DNA of 64,000 bases from a virus. Where the stretch lies: positions 62,001 through 126,000 of the IMG/VR virus record IMGVR_UViG_3300032323_001800, one strand, 5' to 3'. Position 1 is the first letter of the stretch; each line of letters begins with the position of its first letter. The position numbers were made by a program, and so were the translations under genes. Positions 44,740 through 53,920 of this stretch are shown here, piece after piece. The notes under the pieces are model-generated. The model was given only the letters and a program-made list of their open reading frames with translations, did not search any database and was not told the origin of the DNA.

Positions 44740-47427
44740 ATGACCGGAAGAGTTGAAATATTTGGTGGGCAATTAGATGGATCAGTGTTATCCAATGCTG
44801 CTACCGAATCTACCTTAAGAGAATTAGTTAATGCCATTAACGGGGTTACTGGCGCAGGTGGTCAAGGCGGTGGCGCTGGCGGAGGTGGTAGCGGAGCTGC
44901 TGGTGGAGTTACCGGTGGGTTTAAAGGCATATCAAAAGTAGCATCAACACTAGCTGGCAGTTTAGGTTCTATGACTAAACTTGTGGTTTCTGGAAATCAA
45001 AGCTTAGGCACATTTGTAGGATCATTAAAAACCGGTATCAAAGGTATTGATAAATTTACAGATGCTGCCGCAGGATTTGTAAAATACTTTGAAGAAGCAC
45101 AGGGAACTTTAAGAGATTTAAGTAAAAACGGTGCTGCATTTAATAACAGTGTATTAGATTTAAAAGAAGCAGCCAGCACAGCTGAAATGGAATTAACACA
45201 ATTTCAAAAGGCTATTCAAATGAACGCCAAAGGATTGCTAGGATACGGTTTAACTTTAACACAGAGTGCGCAACGTGCCTCTAGAATTATCAAAGCAGGC
45301 AGCGATTCAGGTGTAACTACTGCTTTGATGAATTTGGGAATGAGTTCCGAAGAAAGCAGAGAATACATTATGGAATTTTCTGCGTCATTGGCAAAAAGTA
45401 ATAGAGTTCGTGCAACATCGGACGTAACGTTAGCACAAGCATCATTATCATATTATAAAGAACTTGATGCTATAGCAAAAATTACGGGTAAGTCACGCGA
45501 GCAGCAAGAAGAACAACTGAAAGAATTAACTGCTGAAGCAGTGTTTAAATCAAAATTAGCTAGATTAGATGTAGATAAACAGAAAGAAATTCGAATAACA
45601 ATGGCTAAGATACAGGCCAAACAAGGAATGGAAGCAGCACGAATATATAGAGACCAGATAATCGGAGTTTCAGTTCCATTAAGAAAGGCTGCTAGAATGC
45701 AGACAGCATTGTTTAGTGACTCAACAGAAGCTAATAGAAGATTAGCAGATGCTCAATTACGAGGTGTTGTTGGTCAAGAACGAATTAATGAAGTTGTGAA
45801 TAACGGAACAGTTACTAACGCAAAAGCTGCACAGGGATTAGAACATCTTGCTGCCGTAGGAGTAGCAGGTGGCGAATCTGCTGCTGCGGTAGCGGACGCA
45901 TACAAGAGTGTTGTTACACCTATTCTAGACATGGGTGAAAACGTCGATGAAGTTAGTAACGCATCGTTGACGGCTAAAGATAAAGAAGCAAAGGCAGAAC
46001 AGGAACGTATAGGAGTAATGGATAAGACCTTAAATCAATTCCAGGACGCAGTCACACGAGTTCAGGCAGCTCTTGAACGATTAAAAAATACAATTATGCG
46101 AGTAACTACTGAGGCATTAGAACCATTAATTACATGGGCTGGAGAGTTTTTTACAAAAGCATCTCATCTAGCGTCGCAGGGATTAGACAAATTAGCAGAT
46201 TGGATCGAAAGATCGTCTCATCAGTTTGGAACATATGTCGATAAATGGTGGTTTTCTATTAAAGAATTCTTTGGGCCTAAGCTTTTTGTTAAGGTAGGGT
46301 TAGTTTTAGAAAATGGATTTTTAAATATCATGGCCAATGTCATGGAAGCAATTGGAAAGCAGCTCGATAGGGTTGGGTTAGGCGGGCCTATGCTACGGGC
46401 TGCTAAAAATATGAGAGATGCTATAGTAGAAAATACCAGAGCATTTGAGGAAGCTAAGGAAGCAGAAAAGGATCAACTAACTAAAGACAAAGAAGCATTA
46501 GATGCTAGGTTGAGAGTTAGAGAAGCTGAACAAAGAGCAATTGTAGCTGCGCAGCAACAAAGAAGTGCAGGCCGGAGGGAAGCTGCTAGCGCAAGAACTG
46601 CTCCGGCAGAAGCGCAAGCAGGAGTTATTGCTCATTTACAAAAATCAGGTATAACAGATCCTAGAGCAATCGCTAACGTTCTAGCAATGATTCAGGGTGA
46701 AACTGGATTTAGACAAAGAAGTGAGGATTCGCTTGCCGGCACATCAGTTGGTGATATTAGAAATCGAATATTTAAAGGTAATCGAGGTATAGCATCACTA
46801 ACTGATGATCAAATCAACGAAATGAAAAAAGGTGATTCTGCTGGAATATACAATATTGCCTATGACGACAAATATAGAGATCCAAAACATAGACTGGGCA
46901 ATACACAATATGGAGAAGGATTTAAATATCGAGGACGAGGATACCATCAACTTACTGGCAAAGGAAATTACGCAGCAGCATCTAAAGCATTGTTTGGAGA
47001 TGATAGATTAGTTCAAAATCCAGATTTAGTTAATGATCCAAAAATAGCCGGAATGGTAGCAGGTTGGTATTACTCAACAAGCAGTCATGCTAAGGGAAGA
47101 GATCTTACTAATTTTAAAGATGTATACGGTATGACTTCGGGCAACAGTAATAACACCGCTGAGTTATCACGAAGACAGGGATATGCTGACCAATTTTTAC
47201 AACAAATGGGTCCTCAACGAATGGGAAATACCAATCAAGGACCTGCAATTACTGTACCGCCTCCACAATCATCAACAAACCAAGAATCAGCAGTAAATCC
47301 TGTTGCTAATTTAAATAGTAGTATAGACAATATGGTTGCTCTGATGCGAGAACAAATTACACAACAGAAAAATTTAGTTACTGCTGTCAAACGATTAAAC
47401 GGTAATGTACAGACATCAGTTACATAA
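44740..47427 (+). CDS. Tape-measure protein with C-terminal GH19 hydrolase domain
   Basis: An 895-residue protein. After a Gly-rich N-terminus come ~550 helical residues with hydrophobic patches (ITWAGEFFTKASHLASQG, FFGPKLFVKVGLVLENGFLN) and charged coiled coil (REAEQRAIVAAQQQRS), as in tape measures. From about residue 625 is a GH19-like domain: ANVLAMIQGETGF with a candidate catalytic E654, then GEGFKYRGRGYHQLTGKGNY with E726, and LVQNPDLV. GH19 phage domains cut peptidoglycan. T4's tape measure gp29 has no such domain; here it likely replaces the lysozyme missing from the gp5 homologue and would be delivered to the cell wall at infection. It is divergent from the gp26-like gene and 14 bases upstream of the portal gene. 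Confidence 0.85.
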   Translation: MTGRVEIFGGQLDGSVLSNAATESTLRELVNAINGVTGAGGQGGGAGGGGSGAAGGVTGGFKGISKVASTLAGSLGSMTKLVVSGNQSLGTFVGSLKTGIKGIDKFTDAAAGFVKYFEEAQGTLRDLSKNGAAFNNSVLDLKEAASTAEMELTQFQKAIQMNAKGLLGYGLTLTQSAQRASRIIKAGSDSGVTTALMNLGMSSEESREYIMEFSASLAKSNRVRATSDVTLAQASLSYYKELDAIAKITGKSREQQEEQLKELTAEAVFKSKLARLDVDKQKEIRITMAKIQAKQGMEAARIYRDQIIGVSVPLRKAARMQTALFSDSTEANRRLADAQLRGVVGQERINEVVNNGTVTNAKAAQGLEHLAAVGVAGGESAAAVADAYKSVVTPILDMGENVDEVSNASLTAKDKEAKAEQERIGVMDKTLNQFQDAVTRVQAALERLKNTIMRVTTEALEPLITWAGEFFTKASHLASQGLDKLADWIERSSHQFGTYVDKWWFSIKEFFGPKLFVKVGLVLENGFLNIMANVMEAIGKQLDRVGLGGPMLRAAKNMRDAIVENTRAFEEAKEAEKDQLTKDKEALDARLRVREAEQRAIVAAQQQRSAGRREAASARTAPAEAQAGVIAHLQKSGITDPRAIANVLAMIQGETGFRQRSEDSLAGTSVGDIRNRIFKGNRGIASLTDDQINEMKKGDSAGIYNIAYDDKYRDPKHRLGNTQYGEGFKYRGRGYHQLTGKGNYAAASKALFGDDRLVQNPDLVNDPKIAGMVAGWYYSTSSHAKGRDLTNFKDVYGMTSGNSNNTAELSRRQGYADQFLQQMGPQRMGNTNQGPAITVPPPQSSTNQESAVNPVANLNSSIDNMVALMREQITQQKNLVTAVKRLNGNVQTSVT

Positions 47428-47441
47428 AATAGGACAATGAC

Positions 47442-49151
47442 ATGAGTTGGAAAAAACATTTTACACCTGTATCAACAGGCAAACAATCTGGATCGCTAAG
47501 TCCGTTAGGAAATGGATCGCGTCCCGGGCCAGCTCGTGCTAATTATTCCAGTTACCTACCAGATGTGTATGCAGGTACACCTAATCGTGTTGAACGATAC
47601 ACGCAGTATGACACAATGGATATGGACAGCGAAGTTAATGCTGCTCTAGACATTCTAGCAGAGTTTTGTACGCAGGCAAACAAAGAAAACAACACACCGT
47701 TTCAAATTTTCTTTAAAGGATCACCTACTTCAACTGAAGTTAAAATTCTCAAAGAAGGTCTTCAAAAATGGTCTAAGACACAGCAATTTGAAACTCGCAT
47801 GTTTAGAATTTTAAGAAGTACGTTCAAATATGGAGATATGTTTTTTATTAGAGATCCAGAAACACAAAAATGGTTCTATGTTGATCCTGCTAAAGTTGTA
47901 AAAATTATTGTTAATGAAAGCGAAGGTAAGAAGCCCGAGCAATATGTAATTCGAGATATCAATATTAATTTTAGAGATTTAGTTGCTACATCAATAGCAC
48001 CTAACACTAACTCAACACCATCAGGCACATCTTCGTATGTTAGTGGTGGTGCCTTTGGTCGCGGCATGGTTGGATCAGCTCCACAACAAACCGGATCAAG
48101 ATTTTCAACAGGGACTAATGAATTTCCAATTGATGCTAAACATATAATTCATTTAAGCATGAGTGAAGGATTAGATAATAATTATCCTTTTGGTAACTCA
48201 TTATTAGAATCAGTTTTTAAAGTTTATAAACAAAAAGAATTGTTAGAAGATGCGATTATTATCTATCGTGTCCAACGTGCTCCTGAACGTAGAGTGTTTT
48301 ACGTTGATGTAGGTAACATGCCAGCACACATGGCTATGAGTTTCGTTGAACGTGTTAAAAATGAAATACACCAAAGACGCATTCCAAGTCAAACTGGCGG
48401 CGGATCTTCAGTAGTTGATGCTAGTTACAATCCACTAAGCATTTCAGAAGACTACTTCTTTCCGCAAACAGCAGAAGGTCGTGGATCTAAAGTTGATACA
48501 CTACCGGGCGGTACTAATCTAGGTGAAATTGACGATTTAAAATTCTTTACAAACAAATTGTTTAGAGCGTTACGTATTCCTAGCAGCTATTTGCCTACTG
48601 GACCAGACGATGGCCAAGCAGCATTTACTGACGGTAAAGTAGGCACAGCATATATTCAAGAATTAAGATTTAACGAATATTGTAAAAGATTACAAAATAG
48701 CGTTATTGGTGAGTTTGATACAGAATTTAAATTATGGTTGATCAACAGCGGAATCACTATTGACAACAGTTTATTTGAACTAAAATTAAATCCCCCACAA
48801 AACTTTGCTGCGTATCGTCAATCAGAATTAGATAATGCTCGAGTACAGACTTTTGCTGCTTTACAAGAAGTTCCGTACATGAGTAAGAGATTTGCTCTTA
48901 AACGATTCTTAGGTTTAACCCAAGAAGAAATTACGGAAAACGAACGCCAATGGAAAGAAGAAAACGGTGCTAAGATTGCTGCCGATCTTGATGCAGCAGC
49001 CGAAATGCGATCAGTTGGAGTAAGTCCAGCTGGTATATCTGCTGATATGGAAGCATCAGCAGCCGAAGCACCAGACGATCTTGCTGCTCAAGCAGCACCA
49101 GCTGATGGCGGAATAGATCAAACAGCAGCACCAGCTACTCCTGCAGCCTAA
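47442..49151 (+). CDS. 20: Portal vertex protein gp20
   Basis: A 569-residue protein, near T4 gp20 (524). Key parts are PNRVERYTQYDTMDMDSEVN, AALDILAEFCTQ, FKYGDMFFIRDPETQKWFYV, then YPFGNSLLESVFKVYKQKEL, IIYRVQRAPERRVFYVDVG, IDDLKFFTNKLFRALRIPSS and LPTGPDDGQAAF, all characteristic of T4-like portals. The dodecamer forms the head vertex, initiates prohead assembly and gates DNA. An Ala/Pro-rich tail follows the conserved region (about 520-569). AGGA lies eight bases before the ATG. Downstream, small head genes follow in the T4-like order toward gp21, gp22 and gp23. Confidence 0.96.
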   Translation: MSWKKHFTPVSTGKQSGSLSPLGNGSRPGPARANYSSYLPDVYAGTPNRVERYTQYDTMDMDSEVNAALDILAEFCTQANKENNTPFQIFFKGSPTSTEVKILKEGLQKWSKTQQFETRMFRILRSTFKYGDMFFIRDPETQKWFYVDPAKVVKIIVNESEGKKPEQYVIRDININFRDLVATSIAPNTNSTPSGTSSYVSGGAFGRGMVGSAPQQTGSRFSTGTNEFPIDAKHIIHLSMSEGLDNNYPFGNSLLESVFKVYKQKELLEDAIIIYRVQRAPERRVFYVDVGNMPAHMAMSFVERVKNEIHQRRIPSQTGGGSSVVDASYNPLSISEDYFFPQTAEGRGSKVDTLPGGTNLGEIDDLKFFTNKLFRALRIPSSYLPTGPDDGQAAFTDGKVGTAYIQELRFNEYCKRLQNSVIGEFDTEFKLWLINSGITIDNSLFELKLNPPQNFAAYRQSELDNARVQTFAALQEVPYMSKRFALKRFLGLTQEEITENERQWKEENGAKIAADLDAAAEMRSVGVSPAGISADMEASAAEAPDDLAAQAAPADGGIDQTAAPATPAA

Positions 49152-49153
49152 AC

Positions 49154-49161
49154 GATAAATA
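49154..49161 (+). promoter_or_regulatory. Late-type octamer after gp20, position odd
   Basis: GATAAATA lies just after the gp20 stop codon. It is only four bases before the ATG at 49166, so a message starting downstream of it would lack a leader for that gene. It may serve the next genes or be chance. Confidence 0.3.
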
Positions 49162-49165
49162 CAAG

Positions 49166-49411
49166 ATGAAACTTTTAGAATTCTTTTATTTTAACGATCA
49201 AGCAAACGATTTTATCGATGATAAACGTTATGATAGCAGTCGCGACTCTGATGTAATGCAGAAAAGTGATACTAGAAAAGTTCGTTTGACACTAAAAGAC
49301 ATCAATATGCTTCGCAAACAAAGCGAAGCTCATCAGTTTGAGCAGGAGTCCGAAATGGAATTTGTAAGACAAATGTATGGACAACCACCTGCAGAACAAG
49401 CCCCAGTATAA
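49166..49411 (+). CDS. Small head-operon protein (gp67/68 position)
   Basis: An 81-residue charged protein: MKLLEFFYFNDQANDF, KVRLTLKDINMLRKQSEAH, then an acidic C-terminus. T4 places the small core proteins gp67 and gp68 between gp20 and gp21, and this gene lies in the same interval. I see no direct sequence match to either. A [LI]-x-E gp21 cleavage motif is not obvious apart from LLE at residues 3-5. It overlaps the following ORF by 35 bases. Confidence 0.6.
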   Translation: MKLLEFFYFNDQANDFIDDKRYDSSRDSDVMQKSDTRKVRLTLKDINMLRKQSEAHQFEQESEMEFVRQMYGQPPAEQAPV

Positions 49412-50000
49412 TACAGCATTCGTTTTAGGTAATGGTAAAAGTAGGTTACGTCTAAAGTTAGACGAACTTAAATTTCACGCATCTGTATATGGGTGTAATG
49501 CTTTATTTCGTGAATACACTCCTGATTATCTCATAGCCGTTGATGAAAAAATGGTTAGAGAAATAGAAAAAACTGGATACCATTTAAAGAACACAGTTTG
49601 GACTAACCCCAATAAAGGGGTATTAAAAATTTCTGGTTTAAACTATTTTAAACCTCATAAGGGATGGAGCAGTGGGCCAACAGCATTATGGTTAGCAGCA
49701 AAAAACAATCATGAAACAATATATATTTTTGGATTTGATTACGAGGGTATCGATCGAAAAGTAAATAATGTTTATGCTGATACAGCAAATTATAAAAAAA
49801 GCACAGATATTGCTACATATTATGGTAACTGGTTACATCAAACTGAACAGGTGATTCGAGACAATAAACACATTAAATTTGTTAGAGTTATTGATACACT
49901 TAACTTTAGACCACCAACGTTAAATCAAATTACCACTAACTTTGAACATATAAGTTATGATGAGTTTGAAAAGAAATTTCCAGGAATAATAATTAAATAA
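49377..50000 (+). CDS. DUF115 / sialyltransferase-like protein
   Basis: A 207-residue protein with the pattern FVLGNGKSRLRL (residues 15-26), VYGCNALFREYTPDYLIAVD, an aromatic/basic middle with PHKGWSSGPTALWLAAKN, then IYIFGFDYEG. The GNG-loop, the YGxN and DYxxxxD positions, the SSGxxA helix and the GFD strand are the layout of DUF115 and GT42-type sialyltransferase folds. It may transfer a sugar nucleotide-derived residue to a glycan or to a virion protein; donor and acceptor are unknown. Its start overlaps the preceding small gene and it lies inside the head operon, an odd place for a glycan enzyme. A weak terminator follows. Confidence 0.65.
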   Translation: MDNHLQNKPQYNTAFVLGNGKSRLRLKLDELKFHASVYGCNALFREYTPDYLIAVDEKMVREIEKTGYHLKNTVWTNPNKGVLKISGLNYFKPHKGWSSGPTALWLAAKNNHETIYIFGFDYEGIDRKVNNVYADTANYKKSTDIATYYGNWLHQTEQVIRDNKHIKFVRVIDTLNFRPPTLNQITTNFEHISYDEFEKKFPGIIIK

Positions 50001-50011
50001 GCAGAAACGAT

Positions 50012-50041
50012 CAAAAAAGCGTCATTTGACGCTGATTTTTA
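50012..50041 (+). terminator. Intrinsic terminator after DUF115-like gene
   Basis: Stem AGCGTC / GACGCT with loop ATTT, preceded by a run of six A and followed by GATTTTT. It separates the upstream gp20 part from the acidic core gene, although the stem is short. Confidence 0.55.
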
Positions 50042-50096
50042 ATCTACGTAGTAAATAAAACTGACAGCTTTATAACCAATTTTTAGGAGGAATACC

Positions 50097-50909
50097 ATGG
50101 CAGATCAAAACAAAATTGCCGAGATGTTAGAACATCTTGTTAATGACGACCAAGCAAAAGCAGAAGAGCTTTTCCACGAATACATTGTTGCAAAATCAAG
50201 AGAAATCTATGAAGATTTAATTGAATCAGAAATTGAAGAAGTTTCTGACGAAGAAGTTGATGAAGCAGCAGAAAAAGACGAAGATCAAGAAGATGAAGAT
50301 CTTGACGAGAATTTTGAAGATTTAAATTTCGCTGAAGCCGACGACGAAACAGACGACCTAGTAGCTGATACAGAAATGGACGGTGAAGAAGACGGTGAAG
50401 AAATGGGCGACGAAGAAGGCGATGAGTCTGACGACAGCATTGAAGACCGTGTTATGGATTTAGAAGATCACATGGCAGAATTAGAAGCAGAATTTGCTAA
50501 ACTACAGGGCGATGAAGAAGGTGAAGAGCACATGGGCGGTGATGACATGGGCGACATGGGCGACATGCCAATGAAAGACGAGTTCGAACTATCAACTGTT
50601 CGTGAATACGTTGAAAAAGTTGCACCAGCTAAAATGGGCGACAACGGCACAAACGCTAAGAGCACTGTAGCAGGCAAGAACGATATGGGTGGCACTACTG
50701 CAAATATTGCTAAAGGCGGAGAGTCTAAAGGCGAAGGTACTAAAGGCGGTTTATTAAATCCTGCAACTAAGGAAGATAACGCTGGCAATATCAACGTTCC
50801 AGGCGGCAAAGCAGGTAATTCTTTTAGCAAGAAAGAACCAGGTCATGGCGCAGAAAAGAAAGGCGCAGCTGAACAAGCTGAAAACAAGCAAAGTCTTTTC
50901 CGTAAGTGA
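50097..50909 (+). CDS. Acidic prohead core protein (gp67/68-like)
   Basis: A 270-residue protein whose first ~55 residues (KIAEMLEHLVNDDQAKAEEL, FHEYIVAKSREIYEDLIE) form a helical region I recall from core proteins of T4-like phages. About 130 residues extremely rich in Asp/Glu follow, with a short helix (EDRVMDLEDHMAELEAEFAK) and repeats of GDMGD. The final ~80 residues are Gly/Asn/Lys-rich linker. The gene is directly upstream of gp21 with an ideal AGGAGG six bases before the ATG, indicating high expression. A scaffold core or DNA-mimicking role is likely. LAELEAEF and LE-type motifs could be gp21 sites. Confidence 0.72.
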   Translation: MADQNKIAEMLEHLVNDDQAKAEELFHEYIVAKSREIYEDLIESEIEEVSDEEVDEAAEKDEDQEDEDLDENFEDLNFAEADDETDDLVADTEMDGEEDGEEMGDEEGDESDDSIEDRVMDLEDHMAELEAEFAKLQGDEEGEEHMGGDDMGDMGDMPMKDEFELSTVREYVEKVAPAKMGDNGTNAKSTVAGKNDMGGTTANIAKGGESKGEGTKGGLLNPATKEDNAGNINVPGGKAGNSFSKKEPGHGAEKKGAAEQAENKQSLFRK

Positions 50910-50922
50910 TTGGAGCGAATAG

Positions 50923-51558
50923 GTGAAAAACTATCTTAGAGAAAATTTGAGTTTTGACCAAGCTGGTCTGGTCCTTGAGAGTACCGAAGATGACAAGGGA
51001 GGAAAAACTCTCCATCTAAATGGTATTTGCATTCAAGGCGACATCAGGAATGCTAATCAGAGAGTTTATCCATCTTCTGAAATTGGTAGGGCTGTCAAAA
51101 CTGTCAATGAACAGATTGCTGGCGGGTACTCAGTTCTCGGAGAAGTCGATCACCCTGCAGATTTACGCATTAACTTAGACCGTGTATCACACATGATTAC
51201 AAAAATGTGGATGGACGGTCCTAATGGTTACGGCAAAATGAAGATTCTACCAACTCCTATGGGACAATTAATTCAAACCATGTTGGAGAGTGGAGTCAAA
51301 CTAGGCGTATCAAGCAGAGGATCAGGTAACGTATCAGAAGACGGTGATGGCAAAGTTTCTGACTTTGAAATCATCACTGTTGATATTGTTGCTCAACCAT
51401 CTGCTCCTGGTGCTTACCCAACCCCAGTTTATGAACACCTAATGAATAATGTAGGTGGTATGAAGGCATTTAATATAGCAAGGGAAGTTCAAGGCGACTC
51501 TAAGGCACAGCAATACATAGCAGAAAGTCTTAAGAAAATTATTTCGAGACTAAACTAA
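50923..51558 (+). CDS. 21: Prohead core protease gp21
   Basis: A 211-residue protein matching T4 gp21 (212). It begins with GTG at 50923, preceded by GGAG. The S80-family catalytic regions are visible: H77 in GEVDHP and the serine in GVSSRGSG (S130/S131), plus DFEIITVDIVAQPSAPGA near residue 148. It cleaves scaffold, core and capsid precursors after [LI]-x-E motifs during head maturation. The substrates gp22 and gp23 follow directly. An ATG-less start in a strongly expressed operon is notable, but GTG is common. Confidence 0.95.
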   Translation: MKNYLRENLSFDQAGLVLESTEDDKGGKTLHLNGICIQGDIRNANQRVYPSSEIGRAVKTVNEQIAGGYSVLGEVDHPADLRINLDRVSHMITKMWMDGPNGYGKMKILPTPMGQLIQTMLESGVKLGVSSRGSGNVSEDGDGKVSDFEIITVDIVAQPSAPGAYPTPVYEHLMNNVGGMKAFNIAREVQGDSKAQQYIAESLKKIISRLN

Positions 51559-51573
51559 CAGTAGGAGAATCAC

Positions 51574-52665
51574 ATGCTAGATTTTGTAAAACAACTCTTT
51601 GAAAACAATGTGATTTCCGAAGAAATGAAATCGGAAATTGAAACCGCTTGGCAAAGCAGAATTCAAGAGAACCGTGATCATGTCACAGCAGAACTACGTG
51701 AAGAATTTGCTCAGAAATATGAGCATGACAAACAAGCTATGGTTGAAGCCGTAGATAAGATGATCGTTGATCGCCTTAACACTGAAATTTCAGAGTTAGC
51801 CGAAGACCGCAATCAACTAATCGAAGCTAAAGCCAAGTACGCTAAGAAAATGAAAGATGATGCTAAGAAAATGGAAGAATTCGTTCTCCGTAAATTAGCA
51901 ACAGAACTTTCTGAACTTCACGAAGACCGCAAAGCAGTAGCAGATAATTTTGCTAAACTAGAGGGCTTCATTGTAGGCTCACTAGCTAAAGAAATCGCAG
52001 AATTCCACTCAGACAAGAAAGACCTAGCTGAAACAAAAGTCAAACTTGTCCGTGAAAGCAAAGCAAAATTTGAACAAGTTCGTAAGGACTTTATCTCTAA
52101 ATCATCTAAAATCGTTGAAGGTGTAGTTGCTAAAACACTACGCACTGAAATGGTTCAATTAAAAGAAGATATTGAAGCTGCTCGTAAAAATGACTTTGGT
52201 CGCAGAATCTTTGAAAGCTTCGCAAGCGAATATGCTTCAAGCCACTTGAATGAGAAGTCTGAAACAGCAAAACTATTAAAAGTAGTTGCTGAAAAAGAAG
52301 CTGCTCTAAAAGAAGCTAAGAAAGCAGTTGCTGAAAAAGAAACAATTGTTGAAAGCAAGGAAAAAGAAATCCGTGTCGCAAATGACATGGCAGCTCGTAA
52401 AGAAGTAATGAGCGAATTACTTGGACCTTTAGCTAGAGATAGTAAAGCAGTAATGTCAGAGTTGCTAGAATCTGTAGCAACAGACAAGTTACGAGGAGCA
52501 TACGATAAGTATCTACCAGCTGTAATGGCCGGCGACGCTCCAAAGAAAAAGGCATTAGTCGAAGGCAAAGAAATTACAGGCAATAAAGAGGCTACACAGC
52601 ACAGCGGAGAGGAAAAAACCGCTGAAATATTTACAATCCGCAAGCTCGCGGGACTTAAAGTTTAA
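51574..52665 (+). CDS. 22: Prohead core scaffold protein gp22
   Basis: A 363-residue protein dominated by charged heptad coiled coil, opening MLDFVKQLFENNVISEEMKS. Recurrent segments LNTEISELAEDRNQL, LATELSELHEDRKAV, LAKEIAEFHSDKKDL and LRTEMVQLKEDIEA suggest an internal ~30-residue repeat of scaffold helices. T4 gp22 (269 residues) is the main scaffold core and is digested by gp21; SELLGPLA and MSELLESVA motifs near 285-315 could be such sites. It is 12 bases from gp23 and 15 from gp21. Confidence 0.92.
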   Translation: MLDFVKQLFENNVISEEMKSEIETAWQSRIQENRDHVTAELREEFAQKYEHDKQAMVEAVDKMIVDRLNTEISELAEDRNQLIEAKAKYAKKMKDDAKKMEEFVLRKLATELSELHEDRKAVADNFAKLEGFIVGSLAKEIAEFHSDKKDLAETKVKLVRESKAKFEQVRKDFISKSSKIVEGVVAKTLRTEMVQLKEDIEAARKNDFGRRIFESFASEYASSHLNEKSETAKLLKVVAEKEAALKEAKKAVAEKETIVESKEKEIRVANDMAARKEVMSELLGPLARDSKAVMSELLESVATDKLRGAYDKYLPAVMAGDAPKKKALVEGKEITGNKEATQHSGEEKTAEIFTIRKLAGLKV

Positions 52666-52677
52666 GGAGAACTACAA

Positions 52678-53847
52678 ATGTCAGAACTACTCGAGTCACG
52701 CTGGCAGGAAACCAGAGAGGCACTATTAGAAGGCCTTCAAGGTACAAAGCGTACAGTAATGGCGACTACTCTAGAAAATACCCGCAAGTATTTGTCGGAG
52801 AGTGCTACTGCTGGTGCTACATCTGCCGGTAACGTTGCAACCCTAAATCGTGTGATCCTTCCAGTGATCAGACGTGTGATGCCTACGGTCATCGCTAATG
52901 AATTAGTTGGCGTACAGCCAATGACTGGCCCAGTTGGTCAAATCCACACTCTACGTGTTCGCTATGCAGATACATTTGCTGGCAGCACTGGTGGTGCGAC
53001 TACAGCAGGTGAAGAAGCACTAAGCCCATTCAAAATTGCTGAAGGCTATGCTGGTACAACTTCTGGTAAGGCCGCTGCTACTGCTGCCCTAGAAGGTAAT
53101 GCTGGTAACAAGATGAGCATTCAAATCTTGAAACAAACTGTTGAAGCAAAGACACGCAAGCTATCAGCTCGCTGGACTTTCGAAGCAGCTCAAGATGCAC
53201 AAGCTCAACAAGGTATTGATATCGAAGCAGAAATCATGGCTGCTCTTGCACAAGAGATTACAGCTGAGATCGATCAAGAAGTTCTACGTAGCCTACGCAC
53301 TTTAGCAGGCTCACAGAACAATATCAACTACAACCAAGCAGCAGTTTCTGGTACAGCTACATTCGTCGGTGACGAACACGCTGCTCTAGCAGTTGCTATT
53401 AACCGTGTTGCTAACACAATCGCTCAACGCACACGTCGTGGTGCAGGTAACTGGGCAGTTGTTTCCCCAACAGCATTAACAATTCTTCAATCTGCTACTA
53501 CTAGCGCATTTGCTCGTACAACAGAAGGCACTTTCGAAGCACCTACAAACACTAAGTTTGCTGGTACATTGAACAATGCTATGAAGATCTATGTTAATAC
53601 ATATGCTGAAGATGACACAGTTCTAGTTGGTTACAAAGGCTCTTCTGAGTCTGATGCAGCAGCATTCTATTGCCCATACATTCCATTGATGAGCAGTGGT
53701 GTTGTTCTTGATCCATCAACTTTTGAACCAGTTGTAAGCTTCATGACAAGATATGGCTATGTTGAATTAACTAACACAGCATCATCTCTTGGTAACGCAG
53801 CTGACTACTTAGGTACTGTTGGTATTTCCAACGCTTCATTCACCTAA
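52678..53847 (+). CDS. 23: Major capsid protein gp23
   Basis: A 389-residue HK97-fold protein, shorter than T4 gp23 (521). The N-terminus is a cleavable helix ending in KYLSE/SATAG, an [LI]-x-E gp21 site giving a mature N-terminus at S42. After it: LNRVILPVIRRVMPTVIANE, then GVQPMTGPVGQIHTLRVRYA, a hallmark of T4-like capsids, and later AEIDQEVLRSLRTLA and FMTRYGYVELTNTASSLG. It assembles around gp22 on the gp20 portal. The codons are richer in GC and CGT/CTA-type than the fibre genes, consistent with high expression. A strong SD AAGGAGA precedes it and a terminator follows. Confidence 0.97.
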   Translation: MSELLESRWQETREALLEGLQGTKRTVMATTLENTRKYLSESATAGATSAGNVATLNRVILPVIRRVMPTVIANELVGVQPMTGPVGQIHTLRVRYADTFAGSTGGATTAGEEALSPFKIAEGYAGTTSGKAAATAALEGNAGNKMSIQILKQTVEAKTRKLSARWTFEAAQDAQAQQGIDIEAEIMAALAQEITAEIDQEVLRSLRTLAGSQNNINYNQAAVSGTATFVGDEHAALAVAINRVANTIAQRTRRGAGNWAVVSPTALTILQSATTSAFARTTEGTFEAPTNTKFAGTLNNAMKIYVNTYAEDDTVLVGYKGSSESDAAAFYCPYIPLMSSGVVLDPSTFEPVVSFMTRYGYVELTNTASSLGNAADYLGTVGISNASFT

Positions 53848-53874
53848 TCAAAGGTCAAACGTTTTATACGTTTC

Positions 53875-53902
53875 AAAAAGGCTCTTCGGAGCCTTTTTGT
53901 TT
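53875..53902 (+). terminator. Strong intrinsic terminator after gp23
   Basis: AAAAAGGCTC-TTCG-GAGCCTTTTT: ten-base stem, TTCG tetraloop, then GTTTG. It lies 28 bases after the gp23 stop and is the clearest terminator in the window. Confidence 0.9.
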
Positions 53903-53920
53903 GACTTAAATATCTGAGAT

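Noticed and set aside
44673-44837. Upstream extension of the gp26-like gene to 44837
   Set aside because: It would overlap the divergent tape-measure gene and place the late promoter inside the coding region.
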